Part shown: positions 22,802 to 33,042 of the stretch, piece after piece
How the letters are laid out: every line of letters starts with the position of its first letter
How positions within the stretch are numbered: the stretch's first letter is position 1
Assembly: GCA_034359265.1 (NCBI GenBank)
Contig: CP136890.1
Coordinates: forward strand, 38,352,501-38,416,500
DNA from: Canna indica
Lineage: Eukaryota; Streptophyta; Magnoliopsida; Zingiberales; Cannaceae
Direction of reading: 5' to 3'
DNA length: 64,000 nt
Program-made: the position numbers and the translations under genes
The notes under the pieces: generated by a model
The model's database searches: none
Seen by the model: the letters and a program-made list of their open reading frames with translations, nothing else
What the model was told of the DNA's origin: nothing

Positions 22802-23113
22802 TTGTACGGAAGATCAGCTCAAATAGCAGTAGTAGAGCATGCAACAGGAAAAAGGATGCGGATAGAAAAGAAAGTGTGTGCGAAGTTGACGTCACAGCTC
22901 TGGTACCATGAAAGACCTGAGAAAGGCTCTCGACGAAGAAGATTTGACTCAAAAAAACCAACCCGTAATGCAACGATGAGAACACGCTCTGCCTCAACTA
23001 ATAAGCAGAGCAAAGTGAAAGAAAGAATAAAAGCAGGCGCGCTCTTATGTTACGTTATACGGTGCCACTATCGGGATGAAATCCAACTAGAGCTACTGGA
23101 ACGAAAGAAATGA
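22802..23113 (+). CDS. Small basic ORF after the Rep-like gene
   Basis: This is a 103-codon frame 286 bases behind the Rep-like ORF on the same strand. It is strongly basic (KGSRRRRFDSKKPTRN, residues 40-55, and further K/R clusters), with nothing that I recognise. Coat proteins of circular single-stranded DNA viruses often have arginine-rich N-termini, and position after rep would fit, but there is no sequence match that I can point to. The antisense frames 22776-22997 and 22819-23013 are also open, which weakens the case. Confidence 0.25.
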   Translation: MYGRSAQIAVVEHATGKRMRIEKKVCAKLTSQLWYHERPEKGSRRRRFDSKKPTRNATMRTRSASTNKQSKVKERIKAGALLCYVIRCHYRDEIQLELLERKK

Positions 23114-23119
23114 CCAGCT

Positions 23120-25700
23120 CATTCTCCATACGATACGTATCCTCACCCACAGACAGTAATCCAAGCTGCACTTCGAGTTAGAGAGAGAAAGCCTTCCCTA
23201 AGGTGATAGGGATAAAGCGCTCTACGGACCGCTCATGGACGAAGCGATGAAGGATTCCACTGGATAATGTTCAATCCTATGTTTTAAGCATTGATTGATT
23301 CATGTTGGTTGCCTGGCGAAGAATACCAAGACAGCTCGGATTCCCAGATGCAGAGATGGCAGCACCTTATGTGTTGGGTGGGGCCCCGGTTTTGGAGGAA
23401 AGAATAGGAAGAAGGCTCCAATGGCCGGACCGATAGAGCGATACATCGACGGAGGCAACCAAGCAATGAAAGATGTATTTCACTGCTCTTTTTCCCAGCA
23501 TTCCTCTATCGATATTGATTCGCCTAAGACAAGCCCCCTACCCGGTGGGGAAGATGGCCAGGTTGATAAACCCTGCTCGAATGGGATTCTGTATAAAAGA
23601 TAGATTGCTGGCTTTCAATACCAGTAGGAGCTAGGCATCGACTGACTTACAACATCGGCTTGCGATGCTATTTTTTGTCGGGGATTAGCATCTAATTATG
23701 CCTTAATGCCCGACCTTTAGAGCCCCCTATGTTGTAAGGCTGGCGAGGTCATGAGCAATTCCCAAATAGAGATTTGCGCTTGAGTTCTCTTCACTTCAAT
23801 TGGTTGGCCACTTCGTACTCGAGGATTATAGACGATTGTGTAGCGGGAAACGAACACTTGGGGCAGTAGGCAATCCGATCGGGAATGGTTCCTTCCCAGG
23901 TGGGGTATTGACATCTGGAAAGTATATGTTCTTTCTTTTGACTTAAAAACAATCCAATGAATGCTGCGAATCAAATACTCCCTTGGCGAAATGGGAGGGT
24001 GAGATAGAATTCCTTACTATCGGTTCTGGTGCGAGTGGGTCATAGGGTAAAACATATTTGAGATAGGCTAAAGAGAGGATGGATGAGGTATGCTTCACCA
24101 ACCCTTGCTTTGAATAGCAGAAATTCGTAAGTGGAAAGACCTTGCAAATGCCTTTTTCACACTATCTATATCATAGGCTGCTAGGAAGGAGGACTCTGAA
24201 GCCAGGGCTCCCATTGTAGAAGGAAAATGGACATAATCCAATCCGCCCGCTTCATTCAGAAATTGGGGTTTAGTTTGATGCTTGGTAGGTCCGGTTTGAT
24301 ATGGTTTGAAAGCTTATTTGGACTTCGACAACTAGTAAGACTGTCACTTTAAGGCTTGCCTGACTATAGACATAACAAGTTGGATAAAGGGGATAAAGGT
24401 GTAGGGCAGAATAGTGTCCAGTTTGACACCCCTCATTGCTAGCCGGGATAGGAGGTCTATGTGCAAGTACATCTGCGTTTCTTCCAATATATGTAGGAAT
24501 ACTCTTTCAAGCTAGGCTTTCTCTTCCCACTCTGGGTTCTAAATCGAGTAGGACTGTGCCCCCTAAAGCCAGTCTTACTTAAGCCTCTCCAATTGCAGCA
24601 AGAGACAATCCTGTTTTTCTTAAGCCTTTACAGAAGTCTTTTTAAAAGAGAGTTTGAAAGTCTTTCCTTGGCCCATTCCATATAGTGAAAAGCTTTTCAC
24701 CTTTCCCATCGCTTGAAGTTGGAGTCCTAAAGTCATCCATTTTTCCATACATCCATTGGGTGGACCCAACCATCTAATTGAGTACCATCCAGTCATACCG
24801 TAATGGTACCCCACCATGTTTCAATATGTTGTCTCACCTCCGTCCCATCACTAGCAGTTGGGGTTCAGCCACCGATACCGGTGAAAAAGAGAAGGGTCGG
24901 TCTATTCAGTCTTATTAGTCCCCTTCAGTCCCTGGACTGAGCTCTGAGTCCTGATACCGAATGGGAGGCCCATGCTAGCTCCACGCGGGAAGAAGTTTGA
25001 CAAGTCTAACTAGAGCCGGGTAGCCCCACTAGCCTGTAAAATATTCCCATTTACTTCATCCAAATCTCAATCTTGCTCTTTGCTTTCAGCTTGTGTTCTC
25101 AAGCGGCGAAGCCTAGGTCCGCTTCTGAAATAGCTTCCCGGAACAGCTTAGGATTTTCTCGAGTTAGTTTCGTGCAATCAACGACAAATTCCTTCGCACT
25201 TAGCTTAGTAAGCAAGCGGAGGGCCTACGCGCGCTAGGGCGCTTTTCGTTTTCTCGCTTGGTAAGCTAAGCAAGCCTGGTTCTCCGGGCACTATGGTAGG
25301 ACGTGGATCGATCATGACGAGAATGGGCTTCTCCGTAATGTAATGGTTTAGAAGAGTCCTGGTCCAGTTCCCCGCCGGGCTTTTTTCCTTCTCGACTAGA
25401 CGAAGGAGATATGAATTCCATTCAGGCAGGTGAGGAAGGGCGGCTTGGTTTGACCGTGTGTTCTCTCCTGGTCGGGTCGGAGGCGAAGACTGGCTAAGTT
25501 CATCATTCAGTGGTGAGGTGTTCATAGAAAGCAAGGCGTCGCCCAACGAGTGAGTGGCGCATGGAGTCTTGCTTGGATGCTGGGGAGATCCATAGATCTG
25601 GATAGAGTCTGTCTCGCTCAGTAAAGAAGAGTACGCGCGCTACGGCTTAGGCAGTGGATCAGATCTTCGGGCAACCAACCCACCCATCCAATTCTGATCA
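23120..25700. other. Long mitochondrial-type spacer, no recognised gene
   Basis: Frames of 102 (23295-23603 plus), 85 and 113 (25205-25546 minus) codons show no family motif. The only feature is the second copy of a 50-bp GC-rich hairpin repeat at 25213-25262. Confidence 0.5.
25213..25262 (+). repeat. 50-bp dispersed repeat, copy 2 (copy 1 at 2455)
   Basis: Same orientation as copy 1, with a few substitutions (for example CTACGCGCGCTAGG against CTACACGCGCTAGA). It can form a hairpin through CAAGCG/CGCTTG ends. A shorter look-alike with AAACGGAGGG and a CCTACGTGCGTTAGG stem lies near 29622-29680. Confidence 0.7.
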
Positions 25701-25707
25701 ACAACTT

Positions 25708-25795
25708 GGAGGTATGGCTGAGTGGCTTAAGGCATTGGTTTGCTAAATCGACATACAAGAAGATTGTATCATGGGTTCGAATCCCATTTCCTTCG
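25708..25795 (+). tRNA. trnS-GCU: tRNA-Ser (anticodon GCU)
   Basis: The 88 bases begin GGAGGTATGGCTGAGTGGC and have the long variable arm of a serine tRNA (CATACAAGAAGATTGTATC). The anticodon GCT is at 25742-25744 in loop TTGCTAA, followed by a T arm of GGGTTCGAATCCC. The sequence agrees with the native plant mitochondrial trnS-GCU. It opens a trnS-trnF-trnP cluster, a conserved grouping in angiosperm mitochondria. Confidence 0.95.
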
Positions 25796-26056
25796 GAACA
25801 GAAGTGGAACGGGCGGGCGAAATTACGTGAGAGAAAGAACCTCTTCTTGATGGAGTCCCCCGGAGGACAGAATAGCACTACTTAGTGACTAGGAGCGGAG
25901 CGCCTCTTTCTTGTTCTTGGTGGCGTCTATAGCGAAGAACATCTGACCGAACGAGGGCCGGCCAGGGACTGGCCTAGCCGGCTCTCGGTTCTTGAGCAAG
26001 CTACTCCACTGCAGGTAGGGCGCTCAACAATGAAGAAAAGAGACTTTAGGAAAGTG

Positions 26057-26130
26057 GTTCAGGTAGCTCAGCAGGTTAGAGCAAAGGACTGAAAATCCTT
26101 GTGTCAGTGGTTCAAATCCACTTCTAAGCG
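26057..26130 (+). tRNA. trnF-GAA: tRNA-Phe (anticodon GAA)
   Basis: The 74 bases begin GTTCAGGTAGCTCAGC, with anticodon stem-loop AAGGACTGAAAATCCTT (anticodon GAA) and T arm GTGGTTCAAATCCAC. The acceptor stem has a C4-A69 mismatch, which in plant mitochondria is known to be repaired by C-to-U editing at position 4 of tRNA-Phe. The T loop reads TTCAAAT, which is unusual only in the A for G after TTC. Confidence 0.94.
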
Positions 26131-26311
26131 GGCTTTTGGCCCAAAGGACACTAGCCGAGAGCGAGCCGGATGAAGGAAGACAGGTGAATGAAAGAGGCCT
26201 AGAGGCATATTTCCAAAAAGCGGTGGTTCTCGCGTCCCTGTGCCCAAAGCTCAGTGGGCAAGTTTCTCGATCGGGTGGATCCATATGTTCCGGGGGGGTT
26301 TTGGGGGGAGA

Positions 26312-26386
26312 CAAGGTGTAGCGCAGTCCAGTCAGCGCATCTGTTTTGGGTACAGAGGGCCATAGGTTCGAATCCTGTCACCTTGA
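26312..26386 (+). tRNA. trnP-UGG: tRNA-Pro (anticodon UGG)
   Basis: The 75 bases begin CAAGGTGTAGCGCAGTC, with anticodon loop TTTTGGGT (anticodon TGG) and T arm AGGTTCGAATCCT. The acceptor CAAGGTG pairs fully with CACCTTG, and A is the discriminator. This matches the native mitochondrial trnP; the usual second base G is A here, which keeps the pairing. It closes the trnS-trnF-trnP cluster ahead of atp8. Confidence 0.95.
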
Positions 26387-26734
26387 TTGGTATTCTCAGG
26401 GGCCGAAGTGCAAAGCCCAACGTATGTTCTACCTAGTGAGTGTCAACTTCTCGACAGGTATTTCCATCTTCCTGGACAAGACCCTGAGTGGATTCCATTT
26501 GTTCGCGAGAGACTCGAAACTAGTCCACCTGCGGAATTCGAAACTAGATTCCGCTCATTGTTTCATATAGAATTGTGTTCTTCTACCCTTGACATGATCC
26601 TTGACTTATACAAGGTCATTTTTTTGGGTCGGGAGGATCCCCTTGTTTTTATTCCCATAAATGACCTCGATCGTTGTCTTCGTTCAGCTCTAGAGAGCTG
26701 TGAATTCGACCAGACAGCGCTCTCTGAGATTTGA
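26387..26734 (+). CDS. Unidentified ORF between trnP and atp8
   Basis: This frame of up to 115 codons starts directly behind trnP with no ATG at the start (TTG/GTG only), so it may be the tail of a longer or rearranged frame. The protein is soluble and acidic with an orderly look (LPGQDPEWIPFVRERLE, FIPINDLDRCLRSAL), more like a real coding sequence than spacer. I do not recognise it. It overlaps the next small frame by 4 bases in another phase, so the two could be one gene broken by a frameshift. Confidence 0.4.
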   Translation: MVFSGAEVQSPTYVLPSECQLLDRYFHLPGQDPEWIPFVRERLETSPPAEFETRFRSLFHIELCSSTLDMILDLYKVIFLGREDPLVFIPINDLDRCLRSALESCEFDQTALSEI

Positions 26735-26955
26735 CAGAGTTTGTGCCCGGCCCTTTCTATTCGAACGTTATGGAAAGAAACACGGATTTTCTTAACCAGT
26801 TATGGCAGCTGCAGCACAAAGATGAAATGGAAGTGCATCAGCAAAACCAGGACTATTTGAAAACACAGCGAAACCAGATGAGCGAACTTGAGCAAGAACG
26901 CTCTTCTCTTTTGAGAGAGATTCAACTAAGGAGTGGAACCGCGCATGATAGATGA
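26731..26955 (+). CDS. Small ORF with coiled-coil character
   Basis: The 74 codons are rich in Q, E, K and L with heptad spacing (residues 16-66, for example LNQLWQLQHKDEMEVHQQ and MSELEQERSSLLREIQ), so a coiled coil is likely. It starts inside the stop of the previous frame (4-base overlap), in a different phase. The frame has no ATG start before residue 14 (MERN). It is perhaps the second half of the preceding ORF after a frameshift. Family unknown. Confidence 0.35.
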   Translation: MTEFVPGPFYSNVMERNTDFLNQLWQLQHKDEMEVHQQNQDYLKTQRNQMSELEQERSSLLREIQLRSGTAHDR

Positions 26956-27074
26956 GATCGGTCGAGCGGTCTCAGTTGGAGATGGTATTGCACGAAGAAC
27001 TATAGAGTTCTTCACTTACTACTCGTAGAGGAAGGAGTCTTTTTCTGTCTGGAGGGTGATTTTTTCAAAAAAGA

Positions 27075-27545
27075 ATGCCTCAACTAGATAAATTCACTTA
27101 TTTTACACAATTCTTCTGGTCATGCCTTCTCCTCTTTCTTTTTTATATTTCTATATGCAATGATGGAGATGGAGTACTTGGGATTAGCAGAATTCTCAAA
27201 CTACGGAACCAACTGCTTTCGCACCGGGGGAAGAAGATCCTGAGCAAAGACCCTCAGAGTTTGGAAGATATCTCGAGAAAAGGTTTTAGCACCGGTGTCT
27301 CCTATATGTACGGAAGTTTATTCGAAGTATCCCAATGGTGTAAGACCGTCGACTATTTTGGAAAAAGGAGGAAAATCACTTTCATCTCTTCTTTCGGAGA
27401 AATAAGTGGCTCACGAGGAATGGAAAGAAAGATTCTCTATTTGATCTCGAAGTCCTCATATAACACTTCTTCCAGTCGGATCACTTGTAGGAATGAAATA
27501 ATGCTCATCCATGTTCCACACGGCCAAGGAAGCATCGTTTTTTAA
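27075..27545 (+). CDS. atp8: ATP synthase F0 subunit 8 (orfB)
   Basis: This is subunit 8 of mitochondrial ATP synthase, called orfB in older plant work. [15 protein letters not shown] is the defining N-terminus. A single membrane helix follows (residues 14-29, [14 protein letters not shown]), then a long matrix-facing tail ending [13 protein letters not shown]. At 156 codons it is close to the usual 155-160. A few residues appear to be missing near codon 136 (SSSRITCRN) compared with the longer form I remember. There are no internal stops, so it looks intact. It lies 700 bases after trnP and 1 kb before mttB, on the same strand. Confidence 0.95.
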   Translation: MPQLDKFTYFTQFFWSCLLLFLFYISICNDGDGVLGISRILKLRNQLLSHRGKKILSKDPQSLEDISRKGFSTGVSYMYGSLFEVSQWCKTVDYFGKRRKITFISSFGEISGSRGMERKILYLISKSSYNTSSSRITCRNEIMLIHVPHGQGSIVF

Positions 27546-27549
27546 TCCA

Positions 27550-28500
27550 ATGAAACCCGGAAGAGATTCTTTCTCAAGGAATGGAAGGGAAAGATAGACT
27601 CCTTTTCAAATCGCCCCGCGGTCTTGAAGGGTTCTCGAGATTCGAAATCTTCCAGTTGTAAGGGAGCGAGACCAAGCCAGCAATCTTAAGTAGTGGAGTC
27701 TTCCCATTCTACGCATGTCAAGTTGAAGAAATGAATGTTCTTTTGATTTTTGGATTTGTGGAAAGACCCTTTAGGACCGACTACAAGACGACAACTATCA
27801 AAGGTGGTACGCTCTCTCTGCTCGCGATTAGAATAGTTGATCCACGAACGCGTTGCTCATAATATGCAAGGCCTATAAGATAACAATCAGTAGGCTTTGC
27901 GCTGTTCACTTTTGATGTGTTTAGGGGGTTCAATAGGAGCCCTACTTCCTTCAGTCGCAAGCAAATGAGTCCCCGCCGCCTTTCATCTTGCCTTTGTTAC
28001 GCAACACGCCAACAAAGAACCTTGGCCCTCTCGCTTAAAGATTTGGTACTTCAGTAGGGCTTGCCTCGACGGGCGACTACTTTGACTTCTAGGGCGACCT
28101 TCCGTATTTCAAGAGTGAACAAAAAAGCCCACGGAGCTCGGCTCAAGATAGTGGCCCTTCCACTTTGGTGTAGTTGTTGAACCCGGCCGAGTGTCATAAA
28201 GACAACAAAGCCCACTGAGTTGTGAACTGAAAGCTGTAGACAGTAGGTAGGGGGTGTAGTTTCTAGTTTTTGAACCATGAAGTGGTGTGTTAGTGGAGTG
28301 GACGCAAGTGGAGCTTCGGAACTTGAGTCACAGCGACTCACTACTCAATGAAGTGGACGTGTAGTTTTGAAGCGTAAACGGCCTCTTTCTCCCTTCATGA
28401 ATTCACTCGACCACTGTGCCTTTCTTCCCTCGGAACAGAGTAGATGTCGTCTCCCTCACTCTACTCTTCTCTTCTGCCTTCACTGAGACAAAAGGGAGTT
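27550..28500. other. Spacer between atp8 and mttB
   Basis: No recognisable gene. A 96-codon minus-strand frame (28051-28341) has no motif. At the 3' end, T-rich runs (CTTTTTTTTTAGG near 28505) precede the mttB reading frame. Confidence 0.5.
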
Positions 28501-28523
28501 CACTACTTTTTTTTTAGGTCGAC

Positions 28524-29420
28524 GTGAAGTCAGCGAGTGTAGGACGAAGGACTTTTTCGTTATCGTACAGGAGTTACATAATTGGAATTTCTCTGACCGT
28601 TTCCGAATTCACCAAAAATGTCTGCTTTGAATTACTCATTGAATTGAATTTCGCACTGGAAACTATTCTAGGAGAAGTTCGAATCCGTTCCGTTCGGATA
28701 TTGATCGGTCTTGGTTTGACATGGTTTACGCGTTACTGGTTCCCGGAAGAGTCAATTTCTCCATTAGCTAAACCCTTTCTTACCCTACCTTTGGACTCCT
28801 ATTTTGTTCGTACACAATCAACGGAGGCCTCCCCGACAAATGTTGCAACGTCTTCAATAGCATGCTCTTACTTCGTCTTTCCCTTAATAAGTCATCAAAT
28901 TTGGTGCTTTTCGATCCCCAGTTGCTATGGGGAACAAAGGATGAAATACAATCGATTCCTCCATTTAAGTGGTTCTCGCTTCTCCTTGTTCCTGTTCCTA
29001 ACTCCTCCCCGGGTAGTTCCCAATGTTTGGCACTTTCCATACTTTGTGGGTGCAACATCAACAAATTCGCTCATGATCAAGTTACAACCTAAGATCTATG
29101 ACCATATTATGTTAACTGATTGTATTTTGTTCATTCCATCGGTATGCTCCCAGGTACCTGTAATTGTGATCTGTTTGCCAGAACCAAGGGGTCTTTCTGT
29201 GGAAACCTCCACGAGCAATCGTCGTTTTTTGATGGTTTTTCCGCTTATCACAACTGCTCTTTCCACACCTCCGGATATCTAGTGCCAAATCGTCGCCCGT
29301 TTCCCTATTTCTTCGATAATAGAGTTGGCTATCTCTGTGGCATTGATTGTACAAGTTCGTGAAGAGGGCTGGATGAGTAGAATGAGGGAAAGCGACTCGA
29401 TCGACAAAAAAGAGGAGTAG
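28524..29420 (+). pseudogene. mttB: mttB/tatC (orfX) with premature TAG stop
   Basis: This is a plant mitochondrial homologue of TatC, the membrane core of the twin-arginine translocase. The frame opens at GTG 28524; plant mttB often lacks a clear ATG. Conserved blocks are [63 protein letters not shown] and [13 protein letters not shown]. Right after PPDI, codon 29280-29282 is TAG where the family has tryptophan (TGG). Beyond it the same phase stays open through CQIVARFPISSIIELAI and REEGWMSRMRES to a TAG at 29418-29420, close to the expected end. About 46 residues, including the last membrane helix, would be lost. RNA editing does not turn UAG into UGG, so this is probably a pseudogene, although a shortened protein is possible. 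Confidence 0.85.
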
Positions 29421-29671
29421 AGTAGCCCCCCTAGAACTGACAAGAGTCACTATCAATGAATTCCCGAGCCATTCTAAACCAACATATGCGATTCATTCCC
29501 GTAATGAAACTAACAAAAAGAAGACTCCTTACCGCGTAGTGGGGAGCGGGATGAGTGAGGAATTCGGAGAGTGCCGGTGAAGAACGCAAGCAAAGCGAAG
29601 CTTTTCGGTTCGCTCCCCAGCAAACGGAGGGACGCTGAAAAGCCTACGTGCGTTAGGCACGCACTTACGTT

Positions 29672-30460
29672 TTGAAGCTGGGAAGGACCGGAGGTGAAGG
29701 ACTGTTATTACGTTGCCTGACAGCTGAAGAAGCCAAAAACGCAGAAGTTCATGAAGGTGCGTGCGGAACAAGGTGGCCTGAGAAAATACAGGCAGTTGTT
29801 GAGAACGGGGTACTACTGGCCGGTCACCGCTTGCATGCAATATGTCAAGAAATGTCAAATCTGTCAGATACACTCGCATCTGTCGCATGTGCCGACCAAA
29901 CCATCCCAAACAATCTTATTGGCCATTCCAATGTTGGGGACTGGACCTAATCGGGAAAAAAAATCCGCCTGGGTCACGTGTGGATCATCACCGCGACCGA
30001 ATACTTTACAAAGTGGGTGGAGGCTGCTCCTTTGAGGAAGGCGACCGGGCTCGTCGTAGCTCAGTTTATTCAAGATCACAAACTATCCAGGTTCGGGCTT
30101 CCCCATAGAATTATTACCGATAACGGGACTCCGTTTTGCAACTAACATGTGGACGGACTATTGGAGAAGTACAAAGTGAGACCGAACGACCCCGTATAAT
30201 CCACAGACCAATGGTCAAGCAAAAGCTATGAACATAATCCTATTAGGGATATGGAGAAGAACGGTCTGCGAGAACCAGAGAGATTGGCATGTAAAACTCG
30301 GCCCTGCTGGCATACAAAACGTCGGCCAGGATGTCTATTGGGGTTACGCCATACTTTTTTTTGGTGTATGCCACGGAGGCAGTGCTACTTGTAGAACGGG
30401 AATTTCCGTCCAGTCCTTACGGTTGGCAGTGGCAAGCTATATAGATCCTCACTTAGGAGA
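29672..30460 (+). mobile_element. Ty3/gypsy integrase fragment (Tat-like)
   Basis: Shifting frames on the + strand spell the H2C2 zinc-binding region and integrase core of a plant gypsy element: AEVHEGACG, then LLRTGYYWP and YVKKCQICQIHSH. These are followed by WGLDLIG, 'ATEYFTKWVEAAPLRKATG', RFGLPHRIITDNGTPF (the catalytic D), and later YNPQTNGQAKAMN with the final catalytic region. Several frameshifts separate the blocks, so it is inactive. Wording such as the HSH after the zinc finger resembles Tat-lineage elements, the same lineage as the disrupted gypsy element at 34-50 kb, but the two are 4 kb apart with mitochondrial genes between. Confidence 0.8.
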
Positions 30461-30469
30461 ATAGGCTTC

Positions 30470-31350
30470 GACACGATTGGCAGACCTGGAGTCTTTCGAC
30501 GAGAAAAGGCGCTTGCGTTTGCCTTTCTCCTATGGCGAAGGAAGCTAGAACAGAGGCTGGGAACGATGACTCTTTAAAAGCCTGACACCTAAGTTGGACT
30601 TTCTCTTTCTGCTGCTTGCCACAATCCTTTGTATGATAAAGTAACACCAACCAATACTAGCAGGGACTAATTCCTCGCTTGCAACTACTTGCTTACTTGT
30701 AGGACCCTCCACTACGCTTGCAACGATTGGATTCGTTTCTATCTATTGAATAGATAGCCTCAGTTGTTTGTAGTGGTTAATCGCCTCGTGTCCTTCTTTT
30801 CTTCTTAAGTGAGGTTTCTTCCTTATTACTCGTGGGCACCAGTTCCTATGCTTTTAGTAGACTATAAGACTCAGACTAATGAATCTATTAGCACTGCAAG
30901 GGTAGGAATATTCATAGTCAACTATTGGTTTACTAAGAAGACTTGCACTTTCTAATATACAGTAAGAGTATAAGACACTTTACAGCAAAGTCCCCTTGCA
31001 ACTAAGAAAGTGAGTCAAGTTATTGACTATGATTCGTACATCGCTGGTACACGGGACCTTTGTTTGTGCCACCAAGGTGGCACAGGGCAAGCATTCTCCT
31101 TATGCGGATACACCGATCTTTACATTGGTAGGGCTGGGCAGGAGACCTAGATGAGCGTAAGTCTTCCACGGGATATTGGTTTACACTAGGGGGAGGAGCG
31201 GGCATAGGGCCTTTGTTGTGTTGGGCCTACAGAGGCGAATAGGATCAGCACGAATAAGGACTTTCAGGCGAAGAGAGATCTCTTTTCTTTTGGGCCTGAG
31301 AGAGGATGATAGACAAAGGTGTACGAACAAGAGAGTAGGCAAGGGGCGTT
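30470..31350. other. Spacer without recognised genes
   Basis: No gene family recognised. Short frames only (65 minus, 61 minus, 60 plus). Confidence 0.5.
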
Positions 31351-31362
31351 GCGAGTAACCAG

Positions 31363-32201
31363 CTAATCGTTGTTCCTGTCCCCCTGTACATGAAGCCTTG
31401 GAGCACCTTGACCCTCGGCAATTATAAATAAGGTCGGGGCCAAGGGATCACCCTGCCTGAGTCCTCTTGTGGATTGAAAGAAGCCAGCTAGAATGCCATT
31501 GAACCTAACTGAAAACCCGCAATTGGTAAGAAGAGACTCAATAATAGCTGTGAAATTCAGAGAAAACCCAAACCTACGCAACACGGCAATGATGAAATCC
31601 CACTCCATCCGATCATAAGCTTTCGCCATATCACATTTGAAAATCACATGTTGACCCCATCTTCCAATGTCCTCTGAAAGTTCTTGTGCCAGACCTTCGG
31701 AGTCTTTCACAAAAGCACCTTGCTCGTTTGATATCAAATCCGACAATAGCTACGATAACCTGTCACTGATGATTCTAGAAATAATCAACTAGCAGAAGTT
31801 ACACAGACTTATGGGTCTAAAGTCAGCAAAGGTAGATGGGGAATCCACCTTAGAGATCAAGGCAATAATAGTTGTAGTGTATGAGGCTTACCTCTGAAGA
31901 AGTCTTGCATAGCTAAACAGAGATCGTCTCCTATACTATAATGGACCAGCAAGATATAAAGAAATGTCCGGTGATGAGTAAACTCCCCTGGCGCACTATC
32001 TGGTGAAAGTGCGAAAATGACTTCTTTCTCTTCAACCGAAGGAATTGATAAGGGATGGAATACAATCAAATAAGCTATCATATAGTTAGTGCGGCTCAGT
32101 AGAGAAGGCCTTCTGAAAATAACCCACGGCCATGTTCCTGAGAGCATCTTGATCCTCGATCTGGATGTTGGATTATGCAAGGGAAAAAAGTGATTCCCCA
32201 T
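31363..32201 (-). mobile_element. LINE reverse transcriptase fragment, antisense
   Basis: The minus strand from about 32160 down gives the fingers and palm of a LINE RT. Blocks are VIFALSPDSAPGE, IGDDLCLAMQDFFRG, then after frame changes LISNEQGAFVKD, 'HVIFKCDMAKAYDRMEWDF' (the first catalytic D in the KxDMxKAYDR motif), and STRGLRQGDPLAPTLFIIAE. It ends before the FADD box. Stops and frameshifts make it inactive. It is distinct from the LINE remnant at 1.3-4.7 kb. The RT piece at 20816-21010 carries the section that would follow. Confidence 0.75.
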
Positions 32202-32204
32202 ACT

Positions 32205-33040
32205 AAATAACTCTCAGATCCCTAGACTAATTAGTGGGTCCCCCCCACGTATGTTTAATGGAATACAGATGGAAGCCCAAAAGGGAATCCAGGAGAGGCT
32301 GGTATAGGTGGAGTTTTTAGGGATGCAAATGGTGAGTGGCTTGTTGTCGAAAACTGTTGAATAAGGACCAAGAATTCTGCCTTTGTTTGGGCCATTTATC
32401 GTGGATTTGATTTTGCCTGGGATCTTGGCTATAGACTGTTGGAAACAATTCGGATCATTTTCTTCGTTTGATTGATCAACCACTTGTTTTGGTCTCATCA
32501 AAATTCATTATGAAAACTTTTGGATGGTTAGGGAGTGGCACTGTGTTTGTCAGCACTCACTTCGCCAAGGTCACTTTGTTGCGGACTTTCATTAGAGTTA
32601 TCTTCAAAAGAAGAAAATTGTTAACTTGGACCCCGAGTTTGACCTTTAATGTATTGAAAACCCCTTTCTCAAAAAAAAAACGGAACTGAATACTTTTTGG
32701 TGTTTAAAGATTTAGAGAGATAGGGGGCTCGGGTTCGTCGTAGGAATAGGAAGATTTCTGGTTCCCGCTCCCTCGGTATCCCTCCTTCCCTAGGTAACAG
32801 TTAACAGTGACTTCCATAGCCTCCTTCGGACCCTTGCTTTCCTTTCAATCCCTAGCCTCCTTCGGACCCTTCCTACTTCCTTCCATTCCCTAGCTAGCTT
32901 GCCTCAAGGATCTTCTCTTCGGTTAATCCAATCCCTTCTCCATAGTCAAAACACCATAGTTGGCTGTCTGCTGGCTGATTCGCTTCTCTGACTACATGGG
33001 GGTTTCATAATGAACAATAGATTCCTGATTTCAGCAATCC
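32205..33040. other. Spacer upstream of the rpl2 remnant
   Basis: An open minus-strand frame at 32214-32501 follows the LINE RT fragment and may be part of the same element, but it matches no domain that I know. Around 32820-32890 a short CCTCCTTCGGACCCTT unit occurs twice. No gene is seen. Confidence 0.4.
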
Positions 33041-33042
33041 AA

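Noticed and set aside
28780..29456. Minus-strand frames of 94 and 114 codons
   Set aside because: Opposite mttB, which has family motifs along its length.
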